Shown: one piece after another, positions 4,762 through 5,757 of the stretch
Layout of the letters: each line of letters begins with the position of its first letter
Position numbering within the stretch: position 1 is the first letter of the stretch
The notes under the pieces: generated by a model
Seen by the model: the letters and a program-made list of their open reading frames with translations, nothing else
Told to the model about the DNA's origin: nothing
Database searches by the model: none
Made by a program: the position numbers and the translations under genes
DNA from: Alphaproteobacteria bacterium
GTDB taxonomy: Bacteria; Pseudomonadota; Alphaproteobacteria; Rs-D84
DNA length: 5,757 bases
Direction: 5' to 3'
Assembly (NCBI GenBank): GCA_016301865.1
Contig: JAEDOP010000052.1
Location: 1 to 5,757, forward strand

Positions 4762-5757
4762 ATGGCGGGGGATAAATATATTTCTGTTGGTAAAAAAGTA
4801 AATGGGTTTTCGTTTGCAAACCTGGGGCTGTTCACAGGGTTTGCAGACGGTATTTATAATGCTGTATATTCGTTGGTAATTCTGGAAATATTTAAATCGT
4901 CCGCGATTGTTGGTATTTATGTTGCGATTTATTCTGTGTTTTGTTTCGTGGTTGGATTGTTCGCAAATGAAATTTTGCGCATGTTTTCCAAGGTGCGTGT
5001 GTTCTATTCCGCATTGTTGATGATGGTGGTGTGTTATGCGATGATGAGTTTTTCAATATTACCGCGTACATTTATTATTCTGGATTATACGACGGGGATT
5101 GCAATTACGCTGTCTAGCATGTTAATCCCGTTGTTTATGTCTGATTTTTCCAAAAAAATTGGAATGGCCCGATTGAATTCGCGATATCATTTGTGGCTGA
5201 ATGTGGGGGCGTTGTTCGCGCCGACGGTGGCGGTGTTTATTGCAAATCAGTTTGGAAATCGGGCGGCGTTCTTTGGGTCGGCGGTGATGTATTTGATTGC
5301 GTGGACTGTGTTTAAATATTTCAAAATCGTCCAGGAAGACAAGCATGTACGGGCCGTAAATCCACGGCGTACGGTGCGGGCGTTATGGAAGAATACAATG
5401 GATTTTTTCAGATTGTCGGGTATGATGCGGGCATATTTGGTGAACTTTGGCTATTATTCTTTGCGTGCGATGCGTGTGTTATATGTGCCGATTTTGGTGA
5501 TTGAAAATGGTTTTGACAAAGATGCGTTGGGGTGGGTGTTGACGCTGGGGATTGTGCCTTATTTATTACTAAGTGAATTTATGGGACGTGTTGTACGCAG
5601 GACAGGTAAAACGATTTGGATGGTGTTGGGTTTTGGGTCGTTTGCGGTTTTGTCTGCAATGGCGATGTTTGCAACGGGAATTCCACTGTTGGCGATATTT
5701 GTCGCATGGCAGGTGTCGGGCGCATTGATGGAATCGATTCATGATTTGTTATTCTTT
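4762..5757 (+). CDS. Major facilitator superfamily-like transporter, 3' end outside window
   Basis: An uninterrupted frame of 332 codons runs from the ATG at 4762 to the window edge. The product is strongly hydrophobic, with about ten predicted helices: roughly 17-40, 47-68, 79-99, 104-126, 143-161, 167-184, 222-245, 255-272, 285-304 and 306-324. A basic, hydrophilic central loop (about 188-215) follows helix 6. This is the 6+6 layout of an MFS permease, with perhaps two helices missing at the 3' end. The loop after helix 8 (SEFMGRVVRRTGK, 271-283) resembles the MFS motif-A position; the first-half loop (ANEILRMFSKVR) is degenerate. Substrate is not predictable. An in-frame TGA at 4753 rules out an upstream start, and there is no Shine-Dalgarno; with the promoter at 4745-4753 this suggests leaderless translation. 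It is divergent from the Cys-rich gene. Confidence 0.75.
   Translation, partial: MAGDKYISVGKKVNGFSFANLGLFTGFADGIYNAVYSLVILEIFKSSAIVGIYVAIYSVFCFVVGLFANEILRMFSKVRVFYSALLMMVVCYAMMSFSILPRTFIILDYTTGIAITLSSMLIPLFMSDFSKKIGMARLNSRYHLWLNVGALFAPTVAVFIANQFGNRAAFFGSAVMYLIAWTVFKYFKIVQEDKHVRAVNPRRTVRALWKNTMDFFRLSGMMRAYLVNFGYYSLRAMRVLYVPILVIENGFDKDALGWVLTLGIVPYLLLSEFMGRVVRRTGKTIWMVLGFGSFAVLSAMAMFATGIPLLAIFVAWQVSGALMESIHDLLFF

Noticed and set aside
5122..5346. Minus-strand 74-codon frame near the right end
   Set aside because: It is antisense to the MFS-like gene, rich in His/Arg as expected for a shadow, with no family resemblance.

Overview
The window looks like bacterial chromosome, probably from a proteobacterium. 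The separate secD and secF genes and the style of the signal peptides suggest a host-associated Alphaproteobacterium, but that placement rests on general resemblance only and is weak. All five complete or 3'-complete genes stop with TAA or TAG, none with TGA.

Left half (1-3563), plus strand: four tightly spaced genes that read as one envelope operon. They are the 3' end of secD, secF, a secreted PDZ/S41-peptidase-like protein whose expected catalytic Ser and Lys are replaced, and a PAP2-family membrane phosphatase with all its catalytic motifs. Gaps between the chosen start codons and the preceding stops are about 20-35 bp. Strong GC-rich hairpin 3539-3563 ends the operon and can also terminate the convergent gene on the other strand.

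Middle (3613-4338), minus strand: a signal-peptide-bearing, very cysteine-rich small secreted protein (21 Cys in the mature part) with a near-consensus Shine-Dalgarno.

Upstream of it (4339-4591), minus strand: a sigma70-type promoter, then a transcript leader of about 177 nt that folds extensively and ends in a Rho-independent terminator just before the ribosome binding site. A perfect 9-bp pairing competes with the terminator and with two other helices, so the leader has the architecture of a transcription attenuator or riboswitch. I do not recognise it as a known class. This is the most interesting element of the window.

Between this promoter and the next gene (4592-4725) sits a 134-bp imperfect palindrome with 17-bp terminal inverted repeats, flanked by a perfect 5-bp direct repeat. 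It looks like a non-autonomous mobile element (MITE) inserted between two divergent promoters.

Right end (4762-5757), plus strand: an open reading frame of 332 codons running off the window, encoding a polytopic membrane protein resembling a major facilitator superfamily transporter. It has no Shine-Dalgarno, and a perfect extended -10 promoter lies only 8 bp upstream, which predicts a leaderless mRNA.
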